From NCBI GenBank assembly GCA_964445105.1, contig CAYUJS010000009.1, forward strand, positions 1-45,188: DNA of 45,188 bases. The letters run 5' to 3'. Below, in pieces: positions 33,361 through 42,202 of this stretch. The notes beneath the pieces were generated by a model that searched no databases, was not told the origin of the DNA, and was given only the letters and a program-made list of their open reading frames with translations. The stretch's first letter is position 1; each line of letters opens with the position of its first letter. The DNA comes from CAWBNS01 sp964445105. Its GTDB lineage: Bacteria; Chlamydiota; Chlamydiia; Chlamydiales; JAJFMA01. The position numbers and the translations under genes are program-made.

Positions 33361-34547
33361 ATGAAATTTTATAAGCGGCTGTTTCGAGAGCCAAAAGAGA
33401 GCTTTTTTCTCTTTGGCCCCCGGGGTACAGGAAAGTCTACGCTTCTACAGGAGCGCTTTCCAGGTGCTCTTTGGATTGATCTGTTGCAGCCGGATCTTTT
33501 AAGGAGTTACGGCAGCCGTCCGGAGCGGTTGATCGACCTAGTCGCGGCTAGCTCGCAAAAGGTAATTGTGATCCGGGAGGTTCAGCGCGTACCGTCTTTG
33601 TTAGGTGTAGTTCATTTTTTGATTGAGCAGAAGAAGGGGTGGCAATTCGTTTTAACCGGTTCCAGTTCTCGCAAACTAAGGAGGACGAGAGCCGATCTTC
33701 TTGGCGGACGCGCGTTGAAGCGTAGCCTGCATCCGTTCATGGCCGCTGAGTTAGAGGGTGAGTTCTCACTTAAATTAGCCCTCCAATATGGTCTTCTGCC
33801 TCTGGTATTTGATAAAGAAGACCAAGAAAGCGCTTTGCAAGCATACATTGGCTTGTATTTACAGGAGGAGATTCAAACAGAGGGCCTGGTGCGCAATCTG
33901 GAGAGCTTTTCGCGGTTTCTAGAGGCGGTCAGTTTTTCGCATGCCCTTTTTCGCATGCCTCTAAGCTTAACGTGACAAATATTGCCCGCGAGTGTGAAGT
34001 CAAGCGCAAAACTGTGGAAAACTATATCGAGATTTTAGAGGAGCTATTGCTGGCTTACCGGTTGCCTGTTTTTACCAAACGCGCGCAGCGAGAATTAAGC
34101 GCCCATCCAAAATTTTACTTCTTCGATGCGGGGGTATTCCGGGCTCTTAGGCCCACGGGTTTTCTTGACCATTCAGAAGAGATTGAGGGATTGGCTCTGG
34201 AGGGTTTGGTCGCTCAGCATCTGATGGCTTGGAATGACTATGGCAAAAATAATAATAACATTGCCTTCTGGAGAACCCGCGCAGGCGTGGAGGTAGATTT
34301 TATCGTTTATGGCCCCGAGGATTTTTGGGCCATCGAGCTCAAGCATGCGACAAGGGTATTCCCCAATGACCTCAAACCAATCGAGGCGTTTCTCGAGGAC
34401 TATCCGATGGCTCGCGGTTTGCTGTTGCATAGAGGAAAGGAGGTCTTTTTAGAAAAAAATATTCTTTGCGTACCTGCGGAGAGCTTCCTTTGCCATTTGG
34501 TACCTGGGCGATCCATCAATGAGGTGGTGAAGGGTTTGGGCTCATAG
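33361..34547 (+). pseudogene. AAA ATPase of the AAA_14 + DUF4143 family, broken by a 14-bp duplication
   Basis: The first half (from the ATG at 33361, with GGAGGT upstream) has Walker A FGPRGTGKST at about 18-27 and ends early at 33973-33975. The second half (33972-34547) carries the winged-helix and DUF4143 nuclease-like part (TNIARECEVKRKTVENYIEIL, FYFFDAGVFRAL, FWRTRAGVEVDFIV). TTTTTCGCATGCC(C/T) occurs twice in tandem at 33933-33946 and 33947-33960. Removing one copy joins the halves as SFSHASKLNVTNIARECE. The Walker B segment reads IREVQRVP instead of the usual IDEIQR, so the ATPase may have been impaired before. Such ATPases are widespread, often near toxin-antitoxin and defence genes; the role is unknown. 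Confidence 0.85.
33933..33960 (+). repeat. 14-bp tandem duplication causing the frameshift
   Basis: TTTTTCGCATGCCC and TTTTTCGCATGCCT are adjacent; 13 of 14 bases match. Fourteen is not a multiple of three, so the duplication shifts the frame of the ATPase gene. It could revert by slippage. Confidence 0.92.
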
Positions 34548-35120
34548 TTTTTGCAGATCTGGAAAATTTTCGAATAGATCTTTCAGGTCGAGGGGCTGGT
34601 CGTCGAGCGGTTGAATGGTCACTAGAATAGGCTCGGGGCCATTTTTGCCGAACGATAGCCTTCTGAGGCTAGTTTGCCACCAGTAGCGATAAGGTGAGGC
34701 GTAGTGCTGTTTTCCATCGCTGAACCAGTACAGAGCTTCTTGTTTGAGTTGCTCTTTTTTGAGTTTTACCAAAACTGCGGTGCCATTAGGAATAGGGGTC
34801 ACCTTCTCAGATACCACCTCCCAGCCGCCCCCACGGAAACAGTAGAGAGGGTCATGCACGGCATGTCTGTCCCTGGTCCCATCTAGCGCGGTCAGAAAGA
34901 TCGCGCGCTTTTTTATCTGGTAAGCTCGTTTTAGTACCCCCACATTTTTGAAAAATGATTTTTCCCAATCCTGCATGGGAAGAATTTCTCCCACAAAGCC
35001 GTTTCCCATGAGCGGCAGTTGATCCATACGCTCTTTGGCGTCGGGGAGGGGGTAAAATTGCCATAGGGCTCCTAGGACGATAGCTAGGGTGAGCATGATC
35101 CGTAGCAGCAAACGGCTCAT
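34542..35120 (-). CDS. EpsI/DUF3485-like exosortase-associated protein
   Basis: 192 residues from the ATG at 35120, which forms an ATGA overlap with the preceding stop and has AGGAG six bases upstream. One N-terminal membrane anchor (LLLRIMLTLAIVLGALWQFYPLP) leads to a periplasmic domain with RHAVHDPLYCFRGGGWEVV and ALYWFSDGKQHYASPY, similar to EpsI-type proteins beside exosortases. In those systems EpsI helps polysaccharide or sorting functions, mechanism unclear. It is the last gene of the operon and converges on the broken ATPase with a six-base overlap. Confidence 0.65.
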   Translation of the reverse strand: MSRLLLRIMLTLAIVLGALWQFYPLPDAKERMDQLPLMGNGFVGEILPMQDWEKSFFKNVGVLKRAYQIKKRAIFLTALDGTRDRHAVHDPLYCFRGGGWEVVSEKVTPIPNGTAVLVKLKKEQLKQEALYWFSDGKQHYASPYRYWWQTSLRRLSFGKNGPEPILVTIQPLDDQPLDLKDLFENFPDLQKL

Positions 35121-35584
35121 GCCCGCTCCTTTTTTATGAGCAGCCAAACAGCGCCGAAAGCGGCGAGGCCGATTTGTAGTATAAGCTGCTGCGATTGCGT
35201 GAGCAGCTTGGTCATGTAGCCTAAGGCCGGAGTCCAAGAGGGGAAGCTAGCTAGCCATACAAGCTGTGGCCAGCTCCAAGGCAGCATGCCAGCTAAAGCT
35301 AACGCAAAGCCGAAGTGATTTAATACGTGCAAGGAGCCGATTGTACCCGCTAATGAGCTCAACACGGCTGCTCCCAGAAGAATTGGCGTGGTATTTTTGG
35401 CAGAGCCCACTAAAATTCCTCGGGCGATAAACCATGTCCACGGACCAATCCAGAGCAAAAAAGCTATCCAGGCATGCCGCACAGAGGGGGTGCTCGCCCA
35501 CGAGGGTGGCAGGTCTGCGGCCATGAGCCCGCAGTAAAGGAGAATAGCTAGCTCGATCAGCGAGGGCAGGCCCTTATTTTTCAT
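35117..35584 (-). CDS. Exosortase-operon membrane protein, unknown
   Basis: 155 residues with about four membrane segments (LIELAILLYCGLMA, AWIAFLLWIGPWTWFIA, TPILLGAAVLSSLAGTIG and the C-terminal ILQIGLAAFGAVWLLI). Its ATG overlaps the exosortase stop by 11 bases and its own stop overlaps the EpsI-like start. I do not recognise the family; position implies a partner of the exosortase. Confidence 0.7.
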   Translation of the reverse strand: MKNKGLPSLIELAILLYCGLMAADLPPSWASTPSVRHAWIAFLLWIGPWTWFIARGILVGSAKNTTPILLGAAVLSSLAGTIGSLHVLNHFGFALALAGMLPWSWPQLVWLASFPSWTPALGYMTKLLTQSQQLILQIGLAAFGAVWLLIKKERA

Positions 35585-36386
35585 CGGGCTTAGGCTCCTG
35601 TAGCTGAAAGATGAGCCAACACCCTAGGAACATGAGCATCAGGATAGACCAGCCTCCCACCGTGTGGAAAGTACCCATGGCAACTTGAGGGCCGAAGAGC
35701 AGTCCAACGGAGCTAAGCATGAGGATACGCACCGTATTCGCCAACCAGGCCATGGCAAATAGCACAGGAAGGTTCCACCAGTATCGGTTTGTTTCGCCCA
35801 GAATGATGTAGGCGATGACAGAGCCAGCAATCAGCATAGACTGCAGGGTGTTGAGTCCGGCGCAAGCCGCTTCGACAGAGATGGGAAGGCCATTGACGAG
35901 CAGGTTGGTGCCTTCATAGTGGACGTCGAGTCCGATCAGTTGGAAAACCTTAGCAGTGATAAAGGCGCCGGAGAGACGGAAGTACCAACCGAGGGTCTGT
36001 AAATCAAGGGTTACCCATGGAAACGAAAGTAAAGGCAATACGAGCAGTTTGTAGGTAGAGGCGTGATGAGGGACAGATGTGCGGCGCTTCAGCCAAAGCC
36101 AAAATAGGTAAGTCCAGGCTACCGCAAGGAGCAGGGTGAGGTTGCTGAGGATACCCAGCAAAAGCAGTCCTACGGCTAGTAGGATACCTTTTACGGGTAG
36201 TTCGCCCGCCACCTGATCGAGCAGACTCCAAGGCCTCCCTAGCCAATAAAAAACTGGGAGAGCCACTAAAATAGGCAGTGTGTCGTCGGCGCTGGTCATC
36301 CAGTCGGTGTTTCTCAGCCAGATAAACACCGCTAGTAGGCCCAGCCCGACGATTACAAGCCAGTCTTGCTTAGTGAGCTTTGTCAT
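35574..36386 (-). CDS. Exosortase/archaeosortase-family transpeptidase
   Basis: 270 residues, about eight membrane segments. The three catalytic residues of the family are in place: Cys175 in SVEAACAGLNTLQS, Arg220 in LANTVRILML and His241 in GTFHTVGGW. Exosortases cleave substrates at a C-terminal motif plus membrane helix (PEP-CTERM type) during export, or serve exopolysaccharide assembly. The ATG overlaps the TPR gene stop by 17 bases with AAGGAG upstream. I cannot say which Xrt subtype it is. No substrate with a PEP-CTERM-like tail is visible in the window. Confidence 0.88.
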   Translation of the reverse strand: MTKLTKQDWLVIVGLGLLAVFIWLRNTDWMTSADDTLPILVALPVFYWLGRPWSLLDQVAGELPVKGILLAVGLLLLGILSNLTLLLAVAWTYLFWLWLKRRTSVPHHASTYKLLVLPLLSFPWVTLDLQTLGWYFRLSGAFITAKVFQLIGLDVHYEGTNLLVNGLPISVEAACAGLNTLQSMLIAGSVIAYIILGETNRYWWNLPVLFAMAWLANTVRILMLSSVGLLFGPQVAMGTFHTVGGWSILMLMFLGCWLIFQLQEPKPDEK

Positions 36387-38400
36387 CTGTCTTCTTTAGC
36401 TCCTTCAGGATCTGCGCCATGTTTTGCTGCAAAAGATCATTATTAGGGAACTCGGCCAGAATTTCCTCTGTCAGCTTCTTGGCGCGCTGCCAGTCTTTGT
36501 TTTGGAAGGCTTTGCGCGCCAGGTAGGATTTGGCTTCCCAGGAGTCCTTCTCGATGGCACTGTACATCTGGTCGGCCTCCTCATTTTTACCTTCGAGCAA
36601 AGCGACTCGCGCCAGGGTTTCTTTGCCAATAATTTCTTTGGACAGCCTTGGCTGCGCAGTGACAACTTCGCGCGCTTTAGCGTAATCCTGTTTTTCGATA
36701 TAGAGCAGGCTTACTAGCCAGGCCGAGCGAAAGCCAATATCGCTGTCAAGAGAAGAGAGCTTTTTCAGCTGCTCAAGGGCCGCATCCGGGGATCCGGTAG
36801 AAACCAGCAGCTCGCCGATCAGCATGGAAAGCTGTGGAGAAGGGATCTGCTTGGTAGCAAAGCCCAGGGCGACAAGGTCGCCTTGGTTATACCTGATCGC
36901 CTGCGTGACGCCATAGGCATACCATTGAGGGTACTCCTTGGGTAATATGTTTGGCGGTGAGAGATTGAGCGCTGCTTCCAGCCAGCCTGCAGCAAGGAAA
37001 GCGGCAGCGAAGGCGTCCTTACCGATTAAAAGCGCATGCAGCTCTTCAGGAATTTTTGCGTTCGGTTTATTGGCTACGTTATGTTGTGAATACTCATTGA
37101 TGGCTACGACGAGCGGATGCTTTTGCATCTCGGCGTCGACCGTCTCAACAGAGTCTTTGAATGACTTTTCAGCCGAAGCTGACTGCACTTCGTCCAGCGT
37201 GAAAATTCCTAGTTTGCGGTAGGTCAATATGCGCTTGATGAGCTGCTCTAACTGCGGATTCCACGACTCGTTTTTGAATGCGTTATACTGCAATAACTCC
37301 CACGCTTTTCCTTCTTTACCATCCTCCAGCTGCTGTAGTAACCGCAACCAGTAGGTAGCCTGTTGCTCTTGTAGATAGCGCGTAGCTAAAGGCAGCTTAT
37401 CGAACTCCTGCTGGTCCCAGAACTTGTTGGCAGCGAGATGGAAGAGATACTGTAAGAAAGGCTTTAAATCGCCATCGGGCAACTGCTGAGAGGTCCAATC
37501 CACGTCGAGCGGAGTTGCCACGCGGCTCCAGAACCAGCTTTTGAGCCACAAAGAATCGCTTTTAGGACGGTTTAGGTTATCGTGCCATACCGCCAAAGCG
37601 AGTTTGTAACGCCCGTGGCGTAGGTAGAACTCAGCCAATTGGTCTAGTAGGCCTAGGTTTTCTGGCTGCACCTGTACAGCGCTGAGGTATTCGTTCAGGG
37701 CTAGTCCGGGCTTACCCACCGCCTCTAATAAACGTGCGCGGTAGGAGCGCACATCGATATTTTGTGGATCGCGGTTATAAGCGTCGGTTAAGTGGCCCCA
37801 AGAGGCCCAAGGGCTATCCTGCACCTGCAAAAGCGCGAGGCGAACTAGCCGAACGATGTCTTTTTTCCCCTCGAAAGACTGCTTATTTAAGAATTTGATG
37901 GCGGCCTGACGCCCATCTTTCAGCAAGGTTCTATCTGCATCCAGCACGAACCACACCTCTGCTAGTGTCTCGCGCCCTTGCCATTTGGACCGCACTTTAC
38001 TGTAGTCTTCTAGGCGCATACTGCGCAGCAGAATACCTGCTAGGCCGGCCGAAGCCGCTTCGCTTTCCAGCACTTTATTAGGTACCGTTTCCCATAGATA
38101 CATGAGCCGTATAGCATCTCCAGTCTTGATAGAGGCATCTAGGTAGAGTTGCAGCCATTCTTGCGCTTGTGGATTGTTCACCCGAGCAAACTTGTTGGTA
38201 TAGTGGTCGATGATTTGCAAAGCTTCTGCGGGTTTCGAGTTCTTCAATAGCTCCTTGACCTTAGCCAGGTCATCGGCTTCTTGCTGGGGAGAGACGGAGC
38301 GCGAGGCTAGGTAATCTTTAATTTTATGGCGAAAAACCACTCCAGTTGTAGCGACAAAAACCGCCATGATACAGGCCGCAACGAAAAGAAATCTGCGCAT
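36370..38400 (-). CDS. Membrane-anchored periplasmic TPR protein, copy 1
   Basis: 676 residues: N-terminal signal anchor (FLFVAACIMAVFVATTGVVF), then many tetratricopeptide-like helical pairs, for example VRSYRARLLEAVGKPGLALNEYLSAVQ, LLDQLAEFYLRHGRYKLALAVW and YLARKAFQNKDWQRAKKLTEEIL. It is paralogous along its length to the protein at 39124-41178. Large TPR proteins also accompany other exosortase loci (PrsT). Translationally coupled to the exosortase. AGGGAC lies six bases before the ATG. Confidence 0.8.
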   Translation of the reverse strand: MRRFLFVAACIMAVFVATTGVVFRHKIKDYLASRSVSPQQEADDLAKVKELLKNSKPAEALQIIDHYTNKFARVNNPQAQEWLQLYLDASIKTGDAIRLMYLWETVPNKVLESEAASAGLAGILLRSMRLEDYSKVRSKWQGRETLAEVWFVLDADRTLLKDGRQAAIKFLNKQSFEGKKDIVRLVRLALLQVQDSPWASWGHLTDAYNRDPQNIDVRSYRARLLEAVGKPGLALNEYLSAVQVQPENLGLLDQLAEFYLRHGRYKLALAVWHDNLNRPKSDSLWLKSWFWSRVATPLDVDWTSQQLPDGDLKPFLQYLFHLAANKFWDQQEFDKLPLATRYLQEQQATYWLRLLQQLEDGKEGKAWELLQYNAFKNESWNPQLEQLIKRILTYRKLGIFTLDEVQSASAEKSFKDSVETVDAEMQKHPLVVAINEYSQHNVANKPNAKIPEELHALLIGKDAFAAAFLAAGWLEAALNLSPPNILPKEYPQWYAYGVTQAIRYNQGDLVALGFATKQIPSPQLSMLIGELLVSTGSPDAALEQLKKLSSLDSDIGFRSAWLVSLLYIEKQDYAKAREVVTAQPRLSKEIIGKETLARVALLEGKNEEADQMYSAIEKDSWEAKSYLARKAFQNKDWQRAKKLTEEILAEFPNNDLLQQNMAQILKELKKTDDKAH

Positions 38401-38500
38401 TAAAAGTCCCTTTTTGGAATTATATAAATAAATTTAAAACATACAGCATGAAGCCTCAAGAAGGAAGAATAAAGCAATCGGTGAGTGCGCTTTTCATCCC

Positions 38501-38845
38501 TCACTCTTCTTGGTATGGCTTATCGCCCGGATAGGATGTATTGGGCTGGACGTAGAAGCGCCCACGATCGTACCGCCCCTGCTGATAGGTCGTTTTTCCT
38601 CTTGGCACCGTGTAATAACCAGTGCGTTTGCCTGTAGGCTCGCGGAAATACTGACCTCTTGCGGGATCGAGGAAATAGTTTTCTTGCTCTCCGTAGGGCA
38701 TGCTGTAGTGTGTATTACCGTCGATCTCGCGCTTATTCACATCGTAAAGGTCTATAGCTACTGGGCTTTGGATAGGCTCTAGCTGAAGCGCTATCATCGC
38801 CATAGCAAAGGTGATGCAGGGGCCCCAAAGAGTTGTATAGGTCAT
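38501..38845 (-). CDS. Small secreted Tyr/Arg-rich protein, copy 1
   Basis: 114 residues: a signal-peptide-like N-terminus (LWGPCITFAMAMIAL) and a mature part rich in Tyr, Arg, Gly and Pro. It ends RYDRGRFYVQPNTSYPGDKPYQEE, which parallels NGRYRVEPPVPYPG of the 87-residue neighbour. I do not recognise it. Possible surface or periplasmic matrix protein. No C-terminal membrane helix, so it is not an obvious exosortase substrate. Confidence 0.6.
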   Translation of the reverse strand: MTYTTLWGPCITFAMAMIALQLEPIQSPVAIDLYDVNKREIDGNTHYSMPYGEQENYFLDPARGQYFREPTGKRTGYYTVPRGKTTYQQGRYDRGRFYVQPNTSYPGDKPYQEE

Positions 38846-38948
38846 CTTTTCTTCTAGCCCCGATTTGTGATTTTTGATCTACAACCAACTATATTTTTGT
38901 GCTTAGCCATCCGACGGCCCGCTCAAAAATACAATCCATAAACCCCAA

Positions 38949-39212
38949 CTAGTAACAGCCGTAACAAGGGTATTTCTCCCCTTCAGGTTCTTGGCCTGTG
39001 CGTCCTGGATAGGGTACTGGGGGCTCTACGCGGTAGCGTCCGTTTTCACAATAGCCCGTGTAGTAGGGGCCGCTGTAGCGCTCACGGCGATTTTCGCGTT
39101 CTCTATAATTTTGTTCGTACAGGCTATGTGAGCCATTTGCATCCATGGGCGCCAGCAGCAGCCACGGACCGATTAATACTGGTATCCAAGTGAAAAGGTT
39201 CACTACTTTCAT
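38949..39212 (-). CDS. Small secreted Tyr/Arg-rich protein, copy 2
   Basis: 87 residues: signal peptide (VVNLFTWIPVLIGPWLLLAPMDANG), then an Arg/Tyr/Glu-rich part (YEQNYRERENRRERYSG) and a C-terminus with three cysteines (GYCENG, KYPCYGCY). GGAG(A) lies upstream of the ATG. Its first 88 bases overlap the 3' end of the upstream TPR gene in another frame, an unusually long overlap. The cysteines could form disulfides or bind metal. Confidence 0.6.
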   Translation of the reverse strand: MKVVNLFTWIPVLIGPWLLLAPMDANGSHSLYEQNYRERENRRERYSGPYYTGYCENGRYRVEPPVPYPGRTGQEPEGEKYPCYGCY

Positions 39213-41178
39213 AGAGATCTCCTCGATCTATTGTTTGATTGAGTTTTTGATCTAGGTTTTTGATTTTTATCAGTTCTGACCTTAGCTGAGGATTATCGGG
39301 GAATTCTTCCAGCAGCTGATGCGTGAGCAAAGCTGCGCGGCTCCAATCTTTTTGTTCGTAAGCGCGCCGCGCGAGGTAAAACTTGGCTTCGACCGATTCT
39401 TGCTCGAGCTCTTGGTAGAGACGATCTGCCCGGGTGATATTGCCGGCTTCCATCTCGATACGAGCTAAAGTTTCTTTGCCGATGAGATTACTGGCGAGCC
39501 TATAATGGGCGATGATCGTCTGCTTGGCCTTTTCAAATTGTTTGCGGCGCAAGTGGATGAGACTAGTCACCCAGGCCGCCCTGAGACCGATATCTGAGTC
39601 GCTTCTGAGCAACGGAGCAAGCTGGCTGAGTCCGCTGTCAAAGTTACCGGTAGCGATTAGTAACTCTCCCATCAAAAGCTGCAAAGGTGGCGATTTATGC
39701 TGTTTAGCGGCAAACTCCAACGCCTCTTGCGGGCTGCGGTTAAATCTTATGGCCTGTGTATAAGCGAAAGCGAGCCAATCCGGGAGATCTCGTGGCAGTA
39801 CCTCCGGTATAGGATAACTGAGCGCCGCTTCCAGCCAGCCTGCGGCTAGGAAGGTGCTAGGGATAGCGTAGGGGCTGAGTAGCAGATTTCTCGTCTGCGC
39901 TGGCATACGCGCCGAAGGATCGGCTGCCAGTCGTTCGAGTTCGCGGAAAAAATGATGCCGATCCGCATCTGCGGAGGTTTGCCGATCGCCTTCACGCATT
40001 TGTAGCGAGCGAGCGATTCTATAGTTAACGACCTGCTGCAGCGCATTGTGCAGGTCGGCGTCCCAAAGCACATGCCTAAAAGGATTTTCAGCCAGCATGA
40101 GTGCTGCCTGTTTCTCTTTGCCTTCCTTGAGAGCTTGCGCAAGGCGTAACCAGTAGGTTGCCTGTTGTGTGGCGAGAAATTGGGAGTAGTTTGGGATCTG
40201 TTTAAAGGTGGCTTTATGCCAAAAACGGTCTTTTTGAAGCTCCAGCAGATAAGCAATGAACGGTTTGAGGTGCCCCACCGGGATGGACTGCTGTGACCAA
40301 TCGACTGGCAGTGGATAGACAACGCGCGACCAGAAAAGCGTTTTGATCCAAAGCGTATCGCTGCGCGGTAGAGCAAGACCGCAGCACCAATTTTCGATAG
40401 CCAGTACGTAGTGGCCATGTCTGCGATAAAACTCCCCCAGTTGATCGATCAAAGCAACGCTGGAGGGATCTTTTTGCACGGCTCGCAAATATTCCTGCCG
40501 TGCCAATTCAGGCCGGTCTGTCAGCTCGAAAATTTCTGCCCGTGCGGCCAGGAGACTGCTGTTATTGGGATCTTTGGCGCGTGCTTCTGTGAGGTAATTC
40601 CAAGCAGCTTTTAAGTTGTTAGGCGCGCGTAAAATAGCCAGCCGGCTCAACCGGCCCACGTCGGCTGAGCCTTCAAATGAGTGCGTAGACAACGCCTGGA
40701 GCGCCTCTTCGCGCTTGCCTTCGGCCAGTAAAGCGTCTACTTCCAGATCAAACCACGCAGCTGCTTTGGTGGCTTTGAATTGCCACTCCTCCCGAAGTTT
40801 TTGGTACTTTTTTAGCCGTCCCGTGGCAATTAGCTGAGAGGCCACTAACAAAGTGGCCTCTTCACGGTTTTCAAATTTTTTGGGGAATTTCTGGTAGATA
40901 TCCAGCAGCGCCGGCCCGTCTCGCAGCTGAGTGAGTGCCTGAATAGTGGGGAGTTGCCAATCTATCGGCTGATCTTGCGCTTTGGGATCGACTGGATAGT
41001 AGGCGCGTATTTGCTCTAAAGCGTGGCCGGATTCCCCGATGGAAAGATAACGGCTTACTGATTCATAGTCCTGCATCTCCCTGGCCAAAGTGGCAGATTG
41101 CTGCTGACGATGCCGAAGCACCATACCGCCTGCAACTATTGCTACCACCCCAACGGCAATCGCCAAACGTGCACGCAT
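39124..41178 (-). CDS. Membrane-anchored periplasmic TPR protein, copy 2
   Basis: About 684 residues from the ATG at 41178; GGGGGA lies seven bases before it but only one before the ATG at 41184. N-terminal anchor LAIAVGVVAIVAGGMVL, then TPR-like repeats. Shared landmarks with copy 1 include LW(I/L)K..FWSRV..PL.VDW, ATYWLRL, FLAAGWLEAAL and IGKETLAR. The final 30 residues (after FHLDTSINRS) are encoded in the region overlapping the next gene and look like a run-on, so the original stop may have been lost. First gene of the exosortase cluster. Confidence 0.78.
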   Translation of the reverse strand: MRARLAIAVGVVAIVAGGMVLRHRQQQSATLAREMQDYESVSRYLSIGESGHALEQIRAYYPVDPKAQDQPIDWQLPTIQALTQLRDGPALLDIYQKFPKKFENREEATLLVASQLIATGRLKKYQKLREEWQFKATKAAAWFDLEVDALLAEGKREEALQALSTHSFEGSADVGRLSRLAILRAPNNLKAAWNYLTEARAKDPNNSSLLAARAEIFELTDRPELARQEYLRAVQKDPSSVALIDQLGEFYRRHGHYVLAIENWCCGLALPRSDTLWIKTLFWSRVVYPLPVDWSQQSIPVGHLKPFIAYLLELQKDRFWHKATFKQIPNYSQFLATQQATYWLRLAQALKEGKEKQAALMLAENPFRHVLWDADLHNALQQVVNYRIARSLQMREGDRQTSADADRHHFFRELERLAADPSARMPAQTRNLLLSPYAIPSTFLAAGWLEAALSYPIPEVLPRDLPDWLAFAYTQAIRFNRSPQEALEFAAKQHKSPPLQLLMGELLIATGNFDSGLSQLAPLLRSDSDIGLRAAWVTSLIHLRRKQFEKAKQTIIAHYRLASNLIGKETLARIEMEAGNITRADRLYQELEQESVEAKFYLARRAYEQKDWSRAALLTHQLLEEFPDNPQLRSELIKIKNLDQKLNQTIDRGDLYESSEPFHLDTSINRSVAAAGAHGCKWLT

Positions 41179-41184
41179 CCGCAT

Positions 41185-41634
41185 TCCCCCGCATCCCTGT
41201 CTTTAGGCCCTTCTATATCAAGAACATTTTTTCCTCAAGCTGGAAGAGGGGCGTATTATTTTGAATAATTTTAAAGCGATAGAAAGATGCCCGCAGGGGA
41301 TATAGAGCTTCCAATCGGCTAGATTTTTTCGTAAAGATCTAGAATAAGTTCAGCAGTTCCCGCTAAAAAAAGAAACGGTCTCACAGATAAGTGGCAGCAG
41401 GCTTAGTTCGCCAAGAGTTCGTAATATTAGCTGCGGATAAAAAACAAAAATGAGGTTCATAGCTATTTCAGAGCCAATCAGCTTCTTTTTTTAGCGGGAG
41501 CTACTTAAATGAATTTTAATTTGTTGACAAAAAACATGTCTTTTGAGAATTTGTGGTTCTTGGGTTTGGCAGGGCCTTATTCCGAGATTGCATAGTAGCT
41601 TTTTGTTTAACCCTATATAGATAGGATGTTTTTC
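41185..41634. other. Spacer between the exosortase cluster and the unknown trio
   Basis: 450 bases, divergent promoter region without a gene. It holds a 17-bp inverted repeat pair (41358-41499) and a TTGACA at 41523-41528 that may be a -35 element for the plus-strand genes, without a convincing -10. Confidence 0.5.
41358..41499. repeat. 142-bp segment bounded by 17-bp perfect inverted repeats
   Basis: TCCCGCTAAAAAAAGAA at 41358-41374 and its exact complement at 41483-41499, 108 bases apart. No target-site duplication is visible outside. It could be a decayed MITE or paired regulatory sites between divergent operons. Confidence 0.7.
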
Positions 41635-42183
41635 ATGCTTTCGGCAGTATCATTTAATGATGGGCAAACACTAACAGGGCTTCCTGACCATAAAGTCGAA
41701 TCTTTGATTAGGCAAAATTTACCCCAAAAGACTTATTCTACGATTCGAGTGAATACGATAGATCACGTGTTTCCAGGGGCCTCTGAGGCTTCGCGGTCAA
41801 GGGAAATCGTGCTCACGAGAACTTCTATCGATATCGGTTGGCAGTCTATGAAAGTATTTTTTTCTGCTCTCCTTCTCGGCGCGGACTTGCCTAGCGAACC
41901 TGTAGTAGATCCTGATCTTCTCGTTCAAGGTCTTATAGGCGGTGCTAACGATGCAGCGCGGTTAGCGGGAAAACAGGAGGTAAAAAAGGCCTTTCTAGCT
42001 TGTCATAGAATCAAACTGATCCTGTCAGATGACTGTAATTATTTCCAAATAGAAACGGAGCAAGCGCGTTTCTTAGTTTTAGCTAGGAGAGCTGGCCAGG
42101 TCGCCTCTCCCATTTTAATCAGCTTAACGGAGTTTGCAATAACAGAAGGGCTACCTTTGCTTTTGGCGTTAATCAAAAAATAA
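41635..42183 (+). CDS. Unknown protein, paralogue A
   Basis: 182 residues from the ATG at 41635; this start aligns with paralogue B and has AGGA nine bases upstream, whereas the ATG at 41626 has none. Shared with B: GLPDHKVESLIRQNLP, a YSTIRV strand, and LILSDDCNYF near the C-terminal third. A hydrophobic C-terminus (ILISLTEFAITEGLPLLLALI) could be membrane-associated. No signal peptide. Function unknown, possibly secreted by type III. Confidence 0.65.
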   Translation: MLSAVSFNDGQTLTGLPDHKVESLIRQNLPQKTYSTIRVNTIDHVFPGASEASRSREIVLTRTSIDIGWQSMKVFFSALLLGADLPSEPVVDPDLLVQGLIGGANDAARLAGKQEVKKAFLACHRIKLILSDDCNYFQIETEQARFLVLARRAGQVASPILISLTEFAITEGLPLLLALIKK

Positions 42184-42202
42184 ACAAAAGGAGATCTGTC
42201 TT

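Noticed and set aside
38949..39212. Small secreted proteins as exosortase substrates
   Set aside because: They have signal peptides but no C-terminal motif, membrane helix and basic cluster of the PEP-CTERM kind.
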